From contig JAWLCP010000072.1 of assembly GCA_041687115.1 (NCBI GenBank), positions 1 to 13,377 on the forward strand: a stretch of DNA of 13,377 bases. Reading direction: 5' to 3'. Positions within the stretch are counted from its first letter, which is position 1. Each line of letters opens with the position of its first letter. The notes under the pieces are model-generated. The model saw nothing but the letters and a program-made list of their open reading frames with translations. It searched no databases and was not told the DNA's origin. The stretch is from SKLM01 sp041687115. GTDB taxonomy: Bacteria; Chloroflexota; Anaerolineae; B4-G1. The translations under genes were made by a program, and so were the position numbers. Positions 6,849-12,756 of the stretch are shown piece by piece.

Positions 6849-7655
6849 TTATCCTACAACTGTTTCACCGCCGTCCACCGGGATGACCGCCCCGCTAATC
6901 CACGTGATCTGCGGGTCCGCCAGGACGACCAGCGTGTTCGCCACATCCGCCGGCGTCGTGAGGCGACCCTGGGGGTTCCGCCGCAGGGCTTCCTTCACGT
7001 ACGCCTCGTGACCGGGTATGGCGCGGAGCGCTGGCGTGTCCGTCACCCCTGGGCGGAGGCAGTTAACCGCCACGCCGCGCGGGCCGAGTTCCAGCGCCAG
7101 CTGTCGCATGTGGCTCTCCAGCGCGGCCTTCGCCGCCGATACCGCCCCGTAGTTGGGGGCCATTCGCTCCGCCCCCTCGCTGGAAAGCGCATAGACCCGG
7201 CTGCCCGGCGACAGCAGATCCCTTCGCACCAGATCCTGTACCCAGTAGACCAGCGTGTGGGCCATCACGCGCAAGGTCATGTCCATCTGCGACTCGCTGA
7301 CTGCGTCCTCTGGATCGTCCGCGATGAAGGGGAGCAGGCTCCCGAACGCCAGCGAGTGGAGCATGAAGTGAATGCCCTCTGCAGGGTCATCGTCCAACGT
7401 CTCCTCGATCTGGTCCAGCGCACGTCTGCGATTCCGCTCGGCGGCGGCGTTTGTGTTGATGAACACGGCCTGGCTGCCCGTTGCCTCGATGTCCGCGATG
7501 ACTTCCTGCGCCTGAGCCAGCCTCGACCGGGGGTCGAGATGGATGCCGAAGACGTTCATGCCGGCCTCCGCCAGCGCGCGCGACGTCGCCGCGCCGAATC
7601 CACTCGAAGCTCCCAGCACCAGGGCCCATCGTCCTTCGAGTTCGCTGCTGCTCAT
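6849..7655 (-). CDS. Short-chain dehydrogenase/reductase, FabI/FabL-like (putative enoyl-ACP reductase)
   Basis: A 268-residue classical Rossmann oxidoreductase, cytosolic and NAD(P)H-dependent by family. The dinucleotide-binding motif is GASSGFG at 15-21. The active-site pair is Tyr169 and Lys176 with six residues between (NYGAVSAAKAALE), the Yx6K spacing of enoyl-ACP reductases rather than the Yx3K of ordinary SDRs. HSLAFGSLLPF (100-110) resembles the FabI HSIGFA region, and GPRGVAVNCLRPGVTDT and the C-terminal SGAVIPVDGG also fit FabI/FabL. The last step of fatty-acid elongation is therefore a reasonable role, but substrate cannot be read from sequence. The start is well fixed: ATG 5 bases after a perfect AGGAGG. 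The upstream gene is divergent, so this is probably monocistronic. Confidence 0.85.
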   Translation of the reverse strand: MSSSELEGRWALVLGASSGFGAATSRALAEAGMNVFGIHLDPRSRLAQAQEVIADIEATGSQAVFINTNAAAERNRRRALDQIEETLDDDPAEGIHFMLHSLAFGSLLPFIADDPEDAVSESQMDMTLRVMAHTLVYWVQDLVRRDLLSPGSRVYALSSEGAERMAPNYGAVSAAKAALESHMRQLALELGPRGVAVNCLRPGVTDTPALRAIPGHEAYVKEALRRNPQGRLTTPADVANTLVVLADPQITWISGAVIPVDGGETVVG

Positions 7656-7679
7656 TGTTACCTCCTATGGCACGTCACC

Positions 7680-7699
7680 GTCTATGCCTTGTCTATGCC
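7680..7699 (-). repeat. 11-bp-spaced direct repeat in the reductase leader
   Basis: GTCTATGCC occurs twice on the plus strand, at 7680-7688 and 7691-7699, one helical turn apart. The pair lies between the predicted start of the reductase mRNA and its ribosome site, where a regulator bound on one DNA face could act. No regulator is encoded nearby. Confidence 0.35.
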
Positions 7700-7716
7700 T
7701 CATGCGTACCTCACGA

Positions 7717-7722
7717 ATCATA
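7717..7722 (-). promoter_or_regulatory. Possible -10 element for the reductase gene
   Basis: TATGAT on the minus strand lies about 60 bases upstream of the start codon, with no good -35 at 16-18 bases (TATCGA at 7740-7745 is poor). It sits back to back with the promoter of the divergent DUF402 gene. Confidence 0.35.
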
Positions 7723-7750
7723 ACACACGCCCCTCGCTTTCGATACGCCC

Positions 7751-7779
7751 TTGAACTCCGGTCCTCCTTCCGGTACAAT
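7751..7779 (+). promoter_or_regulatory. Promoter of the DUF402 gene, predicted to give a leaderless mRNA
   Basis: TTGAAC (7751-7756), a 17-base spacer and TACAAT (7774-7779) form a good sigma70-type promoter. Seven bases then separate the -10 box from the ATG at 7787, so transcription should start at or within a base or two of the start codon. No Shine-Dalgarno sequence precedes that ATG, which fits. Confidence 0.6.
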
Positions 7780-7786
7780 CGTCTCG

Positions 7787-8248
7787 ATGGATCAGGTCAC
7801 TGTGCGCAAGCTCGACCATACCGGGCGCCAGGTCATCTCTTATCCAGGGAGGGTCCTGAGGCGCAGCGACGACGCCGTGGTGCTGCGCACCTCCTGGGAT
7901 CGGGCGCCGATGGACCTCGGCTTCGTCGTCCTGGAGCCCGGTGACCGCTGGACGGAGACGTTCTACAGCGACAGATGGTACAATATCTTCGAAATCCGCG
8001 CCAGCGACGGGCGTCTCAAAGGGTGGTACTGCAACATCACGCGTCCGGCGCACATTGGTGAGGGCCACGTGACCGCTGAGGATCTGGCCCTCGATCTTTG
8101 GGTAGAGCCGGATGGCACCGTTCAGGTGCTTGACGAGGATGAGTTCGCCGAGCTTCCGCTGGCGGCCGAGGAGCGGCGGGCTGCGAGAGAGGCGCTGGCG
8201 GAGTTGCGGTCCATGGTAGCGCGCGAGGAGGTGCCTTTCGAGAGGTGA
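7787..8248 (+). CDS. DUF402 domain protein
   Basis: A 153-residue soluble protein with the DUF402 fold, a family that includes the nucleoside di/triphosphatase Ntdp and the fosfomycin-pathway hydrolase FomD. Typical blocks are the FYSDRWYNIFEI strand (59-70), KGWYCNITRPA (78-88) and the acidic, probably metal-binding AEDLALDLWV and VLDEDEF segments (97-106, 114-120). A charged helix, rich in Arg, Glu and Ala, ends the protein, as in relatives. Phosphatase activity is a family-level suggestion; the substrate is unknown. The frame opens at a TTG at 7751, but that triplet is the -35 box of the promoter, so the ATG at 7787 is preferred. It is single-gene, divergent from the reductase and convergent with the DUF3786 operon. 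Confidence 0.82.
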   Translation: MDQVTVRKLDHTGRQVISYPGRVLRRSDDAVVLRTSWDRAPMDLGFVVLEPGDRWTETFYSDRWYNIFEIRASDGRLKGWYCNITRPAHIGEGHVTAEDLALDLWVEPDGTVQVLDEDEFAELPLAAEERRAAREALAELRSMVAREEVPFER

Positions 8249-8265
8249 GGCGGCCCCCACCCTAA

Positions 8266-8290
8266 CCCTCCCCCGCGGAGCGGGAGAGGG
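8266..8290. repeat. REP-like extragenic palindrome between convergent genes
   Basis: CCCTC (8266-8270) pairs with GAGGG (8286-8290), and CCCGC (8272-8276) pairs with GCGGG (8280-8284) around a GGA loop, with one C-A mismatch between the helices. A CCCCCACCCTAA lead-in precedes it at 8254-8265. Similar CCCTAACCCTC...GGGAGAGGGG palindromes are scattered between genes in many GC-rich bacteria. Lying between two stop codons, it may also help end both transcripts, though no T-run follows on either strand. Confidence 0.65.
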
Positions 8291-8300
8291 GATGACGGCC

Positions 8301-8945
8301 CTAGGCGGCTTTCAAGATCCGCCCCACAAGATGGCTGCCGAGGATCGCCAAGCCGTCCGTGGGCATGTAGTGGGGCGCGGTGTCCTCGAAGAGCACCCGC
8401 GCCTGCGAGGGGAACTCGCTGTCTCCCTGCCAGTAGACGACGGCGGCGCGGACGCGGGGTAGGAGGGTGAAGGCGTAGCCCGCGTCGCCGATCTCCTCCA
8501 GTGGCTCGCCTCCGAGCCTCTCGGCGGCACGGCGGAAGGCGTCGATGCCCCCCTTCAGCTGCCGCACCAGCCGAACGCCCGTGTAGCCGCGGAACGCCTG
8601 AGCGTAGAACATGCCCTCTGGGAGCTCGCGGAAGCCAATCCAGCGTCCGGAGGGGGTCGTGCCGTTGGCGCTGACGAGATAGGTGAGGATCAGGCTCTGG
8701 ACGAACGAAGAAGTCTCTTCCCCGTCCTCGGCGCGCCGCACGGTGAAATCCTCGGAGCAGATCACGTACTCCTCCCAGAAGAACCTCAGCCGGAAGTTTC
8801 CGTCGGCATCCTGCTGGCAGCCGCTGTACATCACGAGTTTGCCCGGCTTCCGCTGCCCCAAAGCCCCTTTGGCCTCCTCGACCACCGGCGCCAGGCGATC
8901 GATCCACTCCTTCAGTTGCGGTGTGGACCTCGTATCCTCGAGCAT
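8301..8945 (-). CDS. DUF3786 domain protein
   Basis: A 214-residue protein from the ATG at 8943-8945. Motifs recalled from the DUF3786 family are present. They include SFVQSLILTYLVSANGTTPSGRW followed by GFRELPEGMFY (about 80-114), GIDAFRRAAERLGGEPLE (133-150) and LPRVRAAVVYWQGDSEFPSQARVLFEDTAPHYMPTDGLAILG (162-203), where the LPRVP...FPpsa..LFd...HYLPTe pattern is typical. The function of the family is unknown; it is often found in anaerobes and archaea. No signal peptide or membrane segment is seen. A start 12 codons earlier (8981) would overlap the preceding gene by 32 bases. The chosen ATG has a GGAG site 8 bases upstream and lies 4 bases after that gene's stop, pointing to coupled translation. 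It is last in a probable four-gene operon. Confidence 0.82.
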   Translation of the reverse strand: MLEDTRSTPQLKEWIDRLAPVVEEAKGALGQRKPGKLVMYSGCQQDADGNFRLRFFWEEYVICSEDFTVRRAEDGEETSSFVQSLILTYLVSANGTTPSGRWIGFRELPEGMFYAQAFRGYTGVRLVRQLKGGIDAFRRAAERLGGEPLEEIGDAGYAFTLLPRVRAAVVYWQGDSEFPSQARVLFEDTAPHYMPTDGLAILGSHLVGRILKAA

Positions 8946-8949
8946 GGGC

Positions 8950-9153
8950 TCAGCTCCCTCGGGCTTTCCCCGTGGCGGCATTCGCCGCCGCCGTCTCCAC
9001 CAGCTCGACGAACTCCTCCCACTCTTCTTGAAAGAGATGAAGGGTCACCACGCCGAGCTCCAGATGGTACGTCAGCTCAGCGTCCGGTTCCTCGGCCTGC
9101 CAGACCTCGAAATTCGTCGTCTCAGCCAGTGTTTCGACTGTTGGCTCTTCCAT
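8950..9153 (-). CDS. Small acidic protein of unknown function (67 residues)
   Basis: Not recognised as a named family. It is probably real: AAGGAG lies 5 bases before the ATG at 9151-9153, the gene is packed 4 bases from the DUF3786 start, and it follows the GNAT gene by 39 bases on the same strand. The product is strongly acidic. It has a central block TTNFEVWQAEEPDAELTYHLEL (about 12-33) that looks like two beta strands, then GVVTLHLFQEEWEEFVELVETAA (34-56), a strand running into an amphipathic helix, and a short Ala-rich tail. No cysteines, signal peptide or membrane helix. Tight coupling to the DUF3786 gene suggests a shared role; this is inference. Confidence 0.72.
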   Translation of the reverse strand: MEEPTVETLAETTNFEVWQAEEPDAELTYHLELGVVTLHLFQEEWEEFVELVETAAANAATGKARGS

Positions 9154-9192
9154 GCTGTCTCCTTTGCGTGCTTGATCGTCCGTTGATGTGGA

Positions 9193-10143
9193 TCACTTGC
9201 TGCCTGCCTGGACTTCGGCCCGTCTCAAACCCTGCCTCCGGACCCCGCCGTCTCCGATTCCCTGGCCCGAAGGAAGGTGGTGGGACAGCTCGAAGATCCA
9301 CAGGTCGTGGTCCCAGCCAGGCTCGTAGCCGGCTCCCTCGGCGGCGCGTATCAGCTCCGGCTCGTCGACTGCTCTGAGGCGCACCTTTTCGCACCCGCGG
9401 CGGGTGACCAGCCCTCGCAGAGATAGGAGGAGGGTCTCCATCTCGTCCCTGCAGCCGTCGACCGTGCCGATGTCGATGGCGTCCTCCTTGCCCGTGCGGC
9501 AGAGCACTGCCAGCGCTGCCAAGCGGCTGTCATCATCGATTCCCCATGCGTCACCTGCCGAGAGGTGGTGCGCCAGCCGTTCGCGGGTCAGGGTCTCCCA
9601 CGACCAGAACGTTTCGTAGAGACCCTCCGCTGCCTGGCGGCGGGGCGAAGCCTCGATCAGATTCCAGGCCGTGCTCAGATCAGCCTCGCTCAGCCTGTGC
9701 AGCGGAGCGGTCCGTTCCCCGTCGACCGGTTCCGCCTCGAGCAGCTGATACGTGGCGACGTGCCGGAAGCCGTCACGAGCGGCGAGGCGGTGGACTGGCT
9801 CGTTCCCGGAGTGCGTTGCGAAGCGGAGCGTACCGGGGCGCTTCTGGCGGAACACCTCGACCAGGTGAGCTTGCAGCTCGCCTGCGATTCCCCGCCGCTG
9901 ATGCTCGGGGGCTACCCGGAGGCCCTCCAGCCACCACTGCTCGTCCGTCAGATGTGTGAGCTTGGCGAACCCGACGACGCACCCTTCCAGCTCTGCGACG
10001 ACGAGCTCTCCATGCGGGTCCGCGAGCCAGTCGTCCCACGTCTGGGGAACGTAGTCGTCGTCCTCTGGCCAGATTGCGGCGCAGATAGCCGCGACGTCGG
10101 CCTGATCACTCGGACGCGCCGCTCGAATCCGAACCCTCGGCAT
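9193..10143 (-). CDS. GNAT-family N-acetyltransferase with second GNAT-like half
   Basis: A 316-residue cytosolic protein. The N-terminal half is a canonical GNAT acetyltransferase fold: IRAARPSDQADVAAI start, beta strands GELVVAELEGCVVGFAKL, and the acetyl-CoA pyrophosphate-binding motif LRVAPEHQRRGIAGEL with Q82-R-R-G-I-A87, followed by NEPVHRLAARDGF. The C-terminal half (about 145-316) has secondary-structure patterns of a degenerate second GNAT domain without an obvious Q/RxxGxA motif, as in tandem-GNAT proteins. Substrate unknown. The ATG at 10141-10143 lies inside the 3' end of the AI-2E gene (38-base overlap) and has no strong ribosome site, so translation is probably coupled to it. 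Confidence 0.85.
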   Translation of the reverse strand: MPRVRIRAARPSDQADVAAICAAIWPEDDDYVPQTWDDWLADPHGELVVAELEGCVVGFAKLTHLTDEQWWLEGLRVAPEHQRRGIAGELQAHLVEVFRQKRPGTLRFATHSGNEPVHRLAARDGFRHVATYQLLEAEPVDGERTAPLHRLSEADLSTAWNLIEASPRRQAAEGLYETFWSWETLTRERLAHHLSAGDAWGIDDDSRLAALAVLCRTGKEDAIDIGTVDGCRDEMETLLLSLRGLVTRRGCEKVRLRAVDEPELIRAAEGAGYEPGWDHDLWIFELSHHLPSGQGIGDGGVRRQGLRRAEVQAGSK

Positions 10144-11386
10144 GTTGCTCTGCAGCCCGTCTCACTTTCTCCGAGAGACGCTCGAGCGCCCCCTCGCGCA
10201 CCTTCTCCACGGCGCCTGGCTTCCGCCGTGGAGTCTCCTCCTCCTCCTCCTTCACCCCCAGGGGCTGGGCGAAAGGGTCCCGGTCGTACAGACGGGCCAG
10301 CAGGTAGCGTCCCAGCACTCGGGTCGTGGCCAGCGTCGGCGCTGCCAGCAGGACCCCGAGGATGCTGGCCAGCTGCCCTCCGGCGAGGACCGCGATCAGC
10401 ACCGCCAGAGGATGGAGGTTGAGGGTGCGCCCCATGATCCGCGGCACGAGGAAGTTGTTCTCGACGAATTGGATCATCGCGTACACGCCGGCCACGAGCA
10501 CGGCAAACCAGAAATTGCCCAGGGGAATGTACGCGGACCCATCAATCAGCGCCAGGAGGATCGCGGGTATGGCGGCGATGGTGGGGCCAATATTGGGCAC
10601 GATCTCCAGGACGCCAGCGAGGAGCCCGAGGGCCCACGGGTAGGGCAGGCCCAGGCCAGTGGTGACCAGACCGACAGTCACTCCGACCACCGTTCCGAGG
10701 AGCAGCTCTCCACGTAGGAAGGCGTTCCACACGTGGACGATCTCCCGACGCAGGCGCACGGCGTCGTCGCGATAGCCGGGGGGTGCCAGCTCCACGATGC
10801 GCTCCGCGATGTGGTGGGCGTCCCGGATGAGATAGAAGGCGACGATGAAGATGAAGACGATCCAGAGCGCCCCCTGGGCGAGGCCCACCACGAGGTCCAG
10901 TGTTCCCTGGAAAACCGACTCGAAGAAACGACGCAGCGCCACACTTAGCTCTTCGGCCAAGAAGCTCAGATCGAAGGTGTAGCCGGCGATCTCTATCTCC
11001 CGGCCGAAGAAGGCGTTGATGTCGTCGATGATCTGCCTCAGATCGAGCTGCGCGGAGATGATGGCCCGTTGGACGCTCGGTACCGCCGTCACCGGCGCGG
11101 CCAGGATGCCCAGCATGGCGATGATGAGGACGAAGAACACCAGGGCGGCCGCCAGGCTGCGGTGCATCCCAACGCGATCTTCCAGGAAATCAACGATCGG
11201 ATTGAGGATGAATGCCAGGAGGAACGCCAGCACCAGGGGGCGCAGAAGGCTGCGGAACTGGTACACTACCAGGACCAGGAACAGGAGACCGATGACGGCC
11301 ACGATGCGTTTGGTGGGTGTGTCCCAGCGGCGGCAACAACCCTCTCGCTTGGCTTCCGTCTCTCTGTCGGTCAGATCGCTCGTCAT
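10106..11386 (-). CDS. AI-2E family transporter (YdiK/PerM-like membrane protein)
   Basis: An integral inner-membrane protein of the AI-2E transporter/permease family, 426 residues. Known members export autoinducer-2 or act as sodium(lithium)/proton antiporters, so the substrate is open. About eight hydrophobic segments are seen, at roughly 28-44, 48-68, 78-102, 165-187, 226-246, 250-282, 290-308 and 324-350. A soluble stretch (about 104-162) lies between the third and fourth, as in relatives. Family signatures are EIVPNIGPTIAAIP (261-274) and ENNFLVPRIMG (309-319). A charged C-terminal tail (370-426) follows. The frame extends to an ATG at 11434, but that codon is inside the TATAAT of the promoter, so the ATG at 11384-11386 is chosen. 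First gene of the probable operon with GNAT, the 67-residue protein and DUF3786. Confidence 0.9.
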   Translation of the reverse strand: MTSDLTDRETEAKREGCCRRWDTPTKRIVAVIGLLFLVLVVYQFRSLLRPLVLAFLLAFILNPIVDFLEDRVGMHRSLAAALVFFVLIIAMLGILAAPVTAVPSVQRAIISAQLDLRQIIDDINAFFGREIEIAGYTFDLSFLAEELSVALRRFFESVFQGTLDLVVGLAQGALWIVFIFIVAFYLIRDAHHIAERIVELAPPGYRDDAVRLRREIVHVWNAFLRGELLLGTVVGVTVGLVTTGLGLPYPWALGLLAGVLEIVPNIGPTIAAIPAILLALIDGSAYIPLGNFWFAVLVAGVYAMIQFVENNFLVPRIMGRTLNLHPLAVLIAVLAGGQLASILGVLLAAPTLATTRVLGRYLLARLYDRDPFAQPLGVKEEEEETPRRKPGAVEKVREGALERLSEKVRRAAEQHAEGSDSSGASE

Positions 11387-11432
11387 TTCGCTCACTCTTG
11401 CACGGTGGAAGCACCCTTGCTCACCCGCGTGC

Positions 11433-11462
11433 ATTATAACACTTCTGGGGGCAAATCACCAA
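11433..11462 (-). promoter_or_regulatory. Promoter of the AI-2E/GNAT/DUF3786 operon
   Basis: A perfect TATAAT (+ 11433-11438) on the minus strand has TTGGTG (+ 11457-11462) 18 bases upstream. Transcription should start near 11426, leaving about 40 nt of leader before the AI-2E start. Its position rules out the longer ATG start at 11434. Confidence 0.6.
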
Positions 11463-11487
11463 CCTGACGAGGCGCCATCGGCTCTGG

Positions 11488-11516
11488 TTGTATGGACCTC
11501 AAGCCTGGGCTATAAT
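11488..11516 (+). promoter_or_regulatory. Promoter of the aldo/keto reductase gene
   Basis: TTGTAT (11488-11493), 17 bases, then a perfect TATAAT (11511-11516). It is divergent from the AI-2E promoter, with the two -10 boxes about 72 bases apart. Predicted start near 11523 leaves about 105 nt of leader, in which I see no clear structure. The in-frame TTG at 11488 belongs to the -35 box and is not a start codon. Confidence 0.6.
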
Positions 11517-11628
11517 CAACAGGGCAGGACTCATTGATCGCTCTGGGGATGGACGCTTTCTTCCTCTGGCAGTCGGCTCGGGCCGCCCTGGCAGAGGCGC
11601 GCGGCGGAACGTGGGAAGGAGGGGATTG

Positions 11629-12621
11629 ATGGAGGTTCGTTTCCTGGGAGACACCGGGATCAAAATCTCGGAGCTGTGCATGGGCACGTGGTCGTTCGGG
11701 GGGGAAGCCGATGAGGAGACCTCGGCGGCGATGTTCCACCGCTGCCGGGACGCGGGCATCAACGTCTTCGACTGTGCCGACAGCTACCAGGACGGTCGCT
11801 CCGAGGAGATCCTGGGCCGCTTGATCGCCGCCTGCCGCGACGAGGTGGTCATCACCAGTAAGGTCTACTTCCCCACCGGCGACCACGTCAACGCGGCGGG
11901 GGCCTCACGGCGCCACATCCTGGCCTCTGTGGAGGGCAGTCTGCGGCGTCTGAATACCGAGGTGATCGACATCTACTTCATTCATCACTTCGATGAGCGC
12001 ACCGCCATCGAGGATACGTTGCGGGCCCTCGACGACCTGGTCACCCAGGGGAAGATCCTCTATCCGGGGGCCAGCAACTTCGCCGCCTGGCAGATTGCCA
12101 AGGTACTGGGGATCTCTGCCAGGGAAGGGCGGATGCCCTTCAAGTGCATCCAGCCCATGTACAATCTGGTCAAGCGTCAGGCTGAGGTGGAGATCCTTCC
12201 ACTGGCCGAGTCTGAGAATCTGGGCGTCATGACGTACAGCCCGCTCGGGGGTGGGTTGCTGACCGGCAAGTACGGGGTTGGGCGGCGACCGCCCTCGGGG
12301 CGGTTGGTGGAGGATGAGATCTACCAGATCCGCTATGGCGCGCAGTGGATGTACGGGGTCGCCGAACGCTTCACCGATTTCGCCGCTGAGCACGGCTTCA
12401 GCCCGGTGGCGCTGGCCGTGGCGTGGGTGGGGAGCCATCCCGCAATCACGGCGCCCATCATCGGCGCCCGTAACCTGGAGCAACTCGAAGCGTCCCTGGC
12501 GGCGGCTGAGATCAACATGACGCCGGCGCTACGTGCTGAGATATCGGCCCTATCACCGGCTCCTCCGCCGGCGACGGATCGGGATGAGGAGCGGACGTCG
12601 GTCCATTACGGGCTCCGTTGA
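11629..12621 (+). CDS. Aldo/keto reductase
   Basis: A 330-residue cytosolic NAD(P)H-dependent carbonyl reductase of the AKR superfamily, related to voltage-gated potassium channel beta-subunit/YghZ-like and AKR11-type proteins. The (beta/alpha)8 barrel starts VRFLGDTGIKISELCMGTWSFGG. The catalytic tetrad is visible as Asp48 and Tyr53 (FDCADSY), Lys78 (ITSKVY) and His119 (IYFIHHFD). Later markers are GASNFAAWQI, the QPMYNLVKRQAE strand, TYSPLGGGLLTGKY, and the cofactor-phosphate region APIIGARNLEQLEASL. Length is normal and no key residue is missing. The ATG follows a strong AAGGAGGGG ribosome site; 47 in-frame codons upstream have no family similarity and cover the promoter. Substrate unknown. 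Probably monocistronic. Confidence 0.92.
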   Translation: MEVRFLGDTGIKISELCMGTWSFGGEADEETSAAMFHRCRDAGINVFDCADSYQDGRSEEILGRLIAACRDEVVITSKVYFPTGDHVNAAGASRRHILASVEGSLRRLNTEVIDIYFIHHFDERTAIEDTLRALDDLVTQGKILYPGASNFAAWQIAKVLGISAREGRMPFKCIQPMYNLVKRQAEVEILPLAESENLGVMTYSPLGGGLLTGKYGVGRRPPSGRLVEDEIYQIRYGAQWMYGVAERFTDFAAEHGFSPVALAVAWVGSHPAITAPIIGARNLEQLEASLAAAEINMTPALRAEISALSPAPPPATDRDEERTSVHYGLR

Positions 12622-12690
12622 GCAGGCCGACGCGACCGTGGTTTTCGTAATCGGACGATGCAGGACGGGTTCGCCATCCGAGAAGGTACC

Positions 12691-12735
12691 TCGGGTTTGG
12701 TGCCCGACAGATGTAGGTCGGTTTTCCTACCCGAC
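12691..12735. repeat. Compact cluster of inverted and direct repeats, REP-like
   Basis: The 135-base gap between the aldo/keto reductase and the methyltransferase holds several overlapping palindromes: TCGGG (12691-12695) with CCCGA (12703-12707); CCGAC (12704-12708) with GTCGG (12717-12721), followed by TTTT; and GTAGG (12713-12717) with CCTAC (12726-12730). CCCGACAGA is repeated directly at 12703-12711 and 12730-12738. The middle hairpin plus T4 could be a weak terminator for the reductase gene. The alternating arms look more like an extragenic palindromic repeat; that reading is inference. Confidence 0.5.
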
Positions 12736-12756
12736 AGAAAGGCCGTAAGAGATCCT

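Noticed and set aside
8122..8907. A 261-codon minus-strand frame overlapping DUF3786 and running into the DUF402 gene.
   Set aside because: It translates the REP-like palindrome as PLPLRGGGLGWG, a typical spurious peptide, and conflicts with the DUF3786 frame, which has family motifs and a ribosome site.
9565..10422. A 285-codon plus-strand frame over the GNAT and AI-2E genes.
   Set aside because: No recognisable domain; it spans the overlap of two well-supported minus-strand genes.
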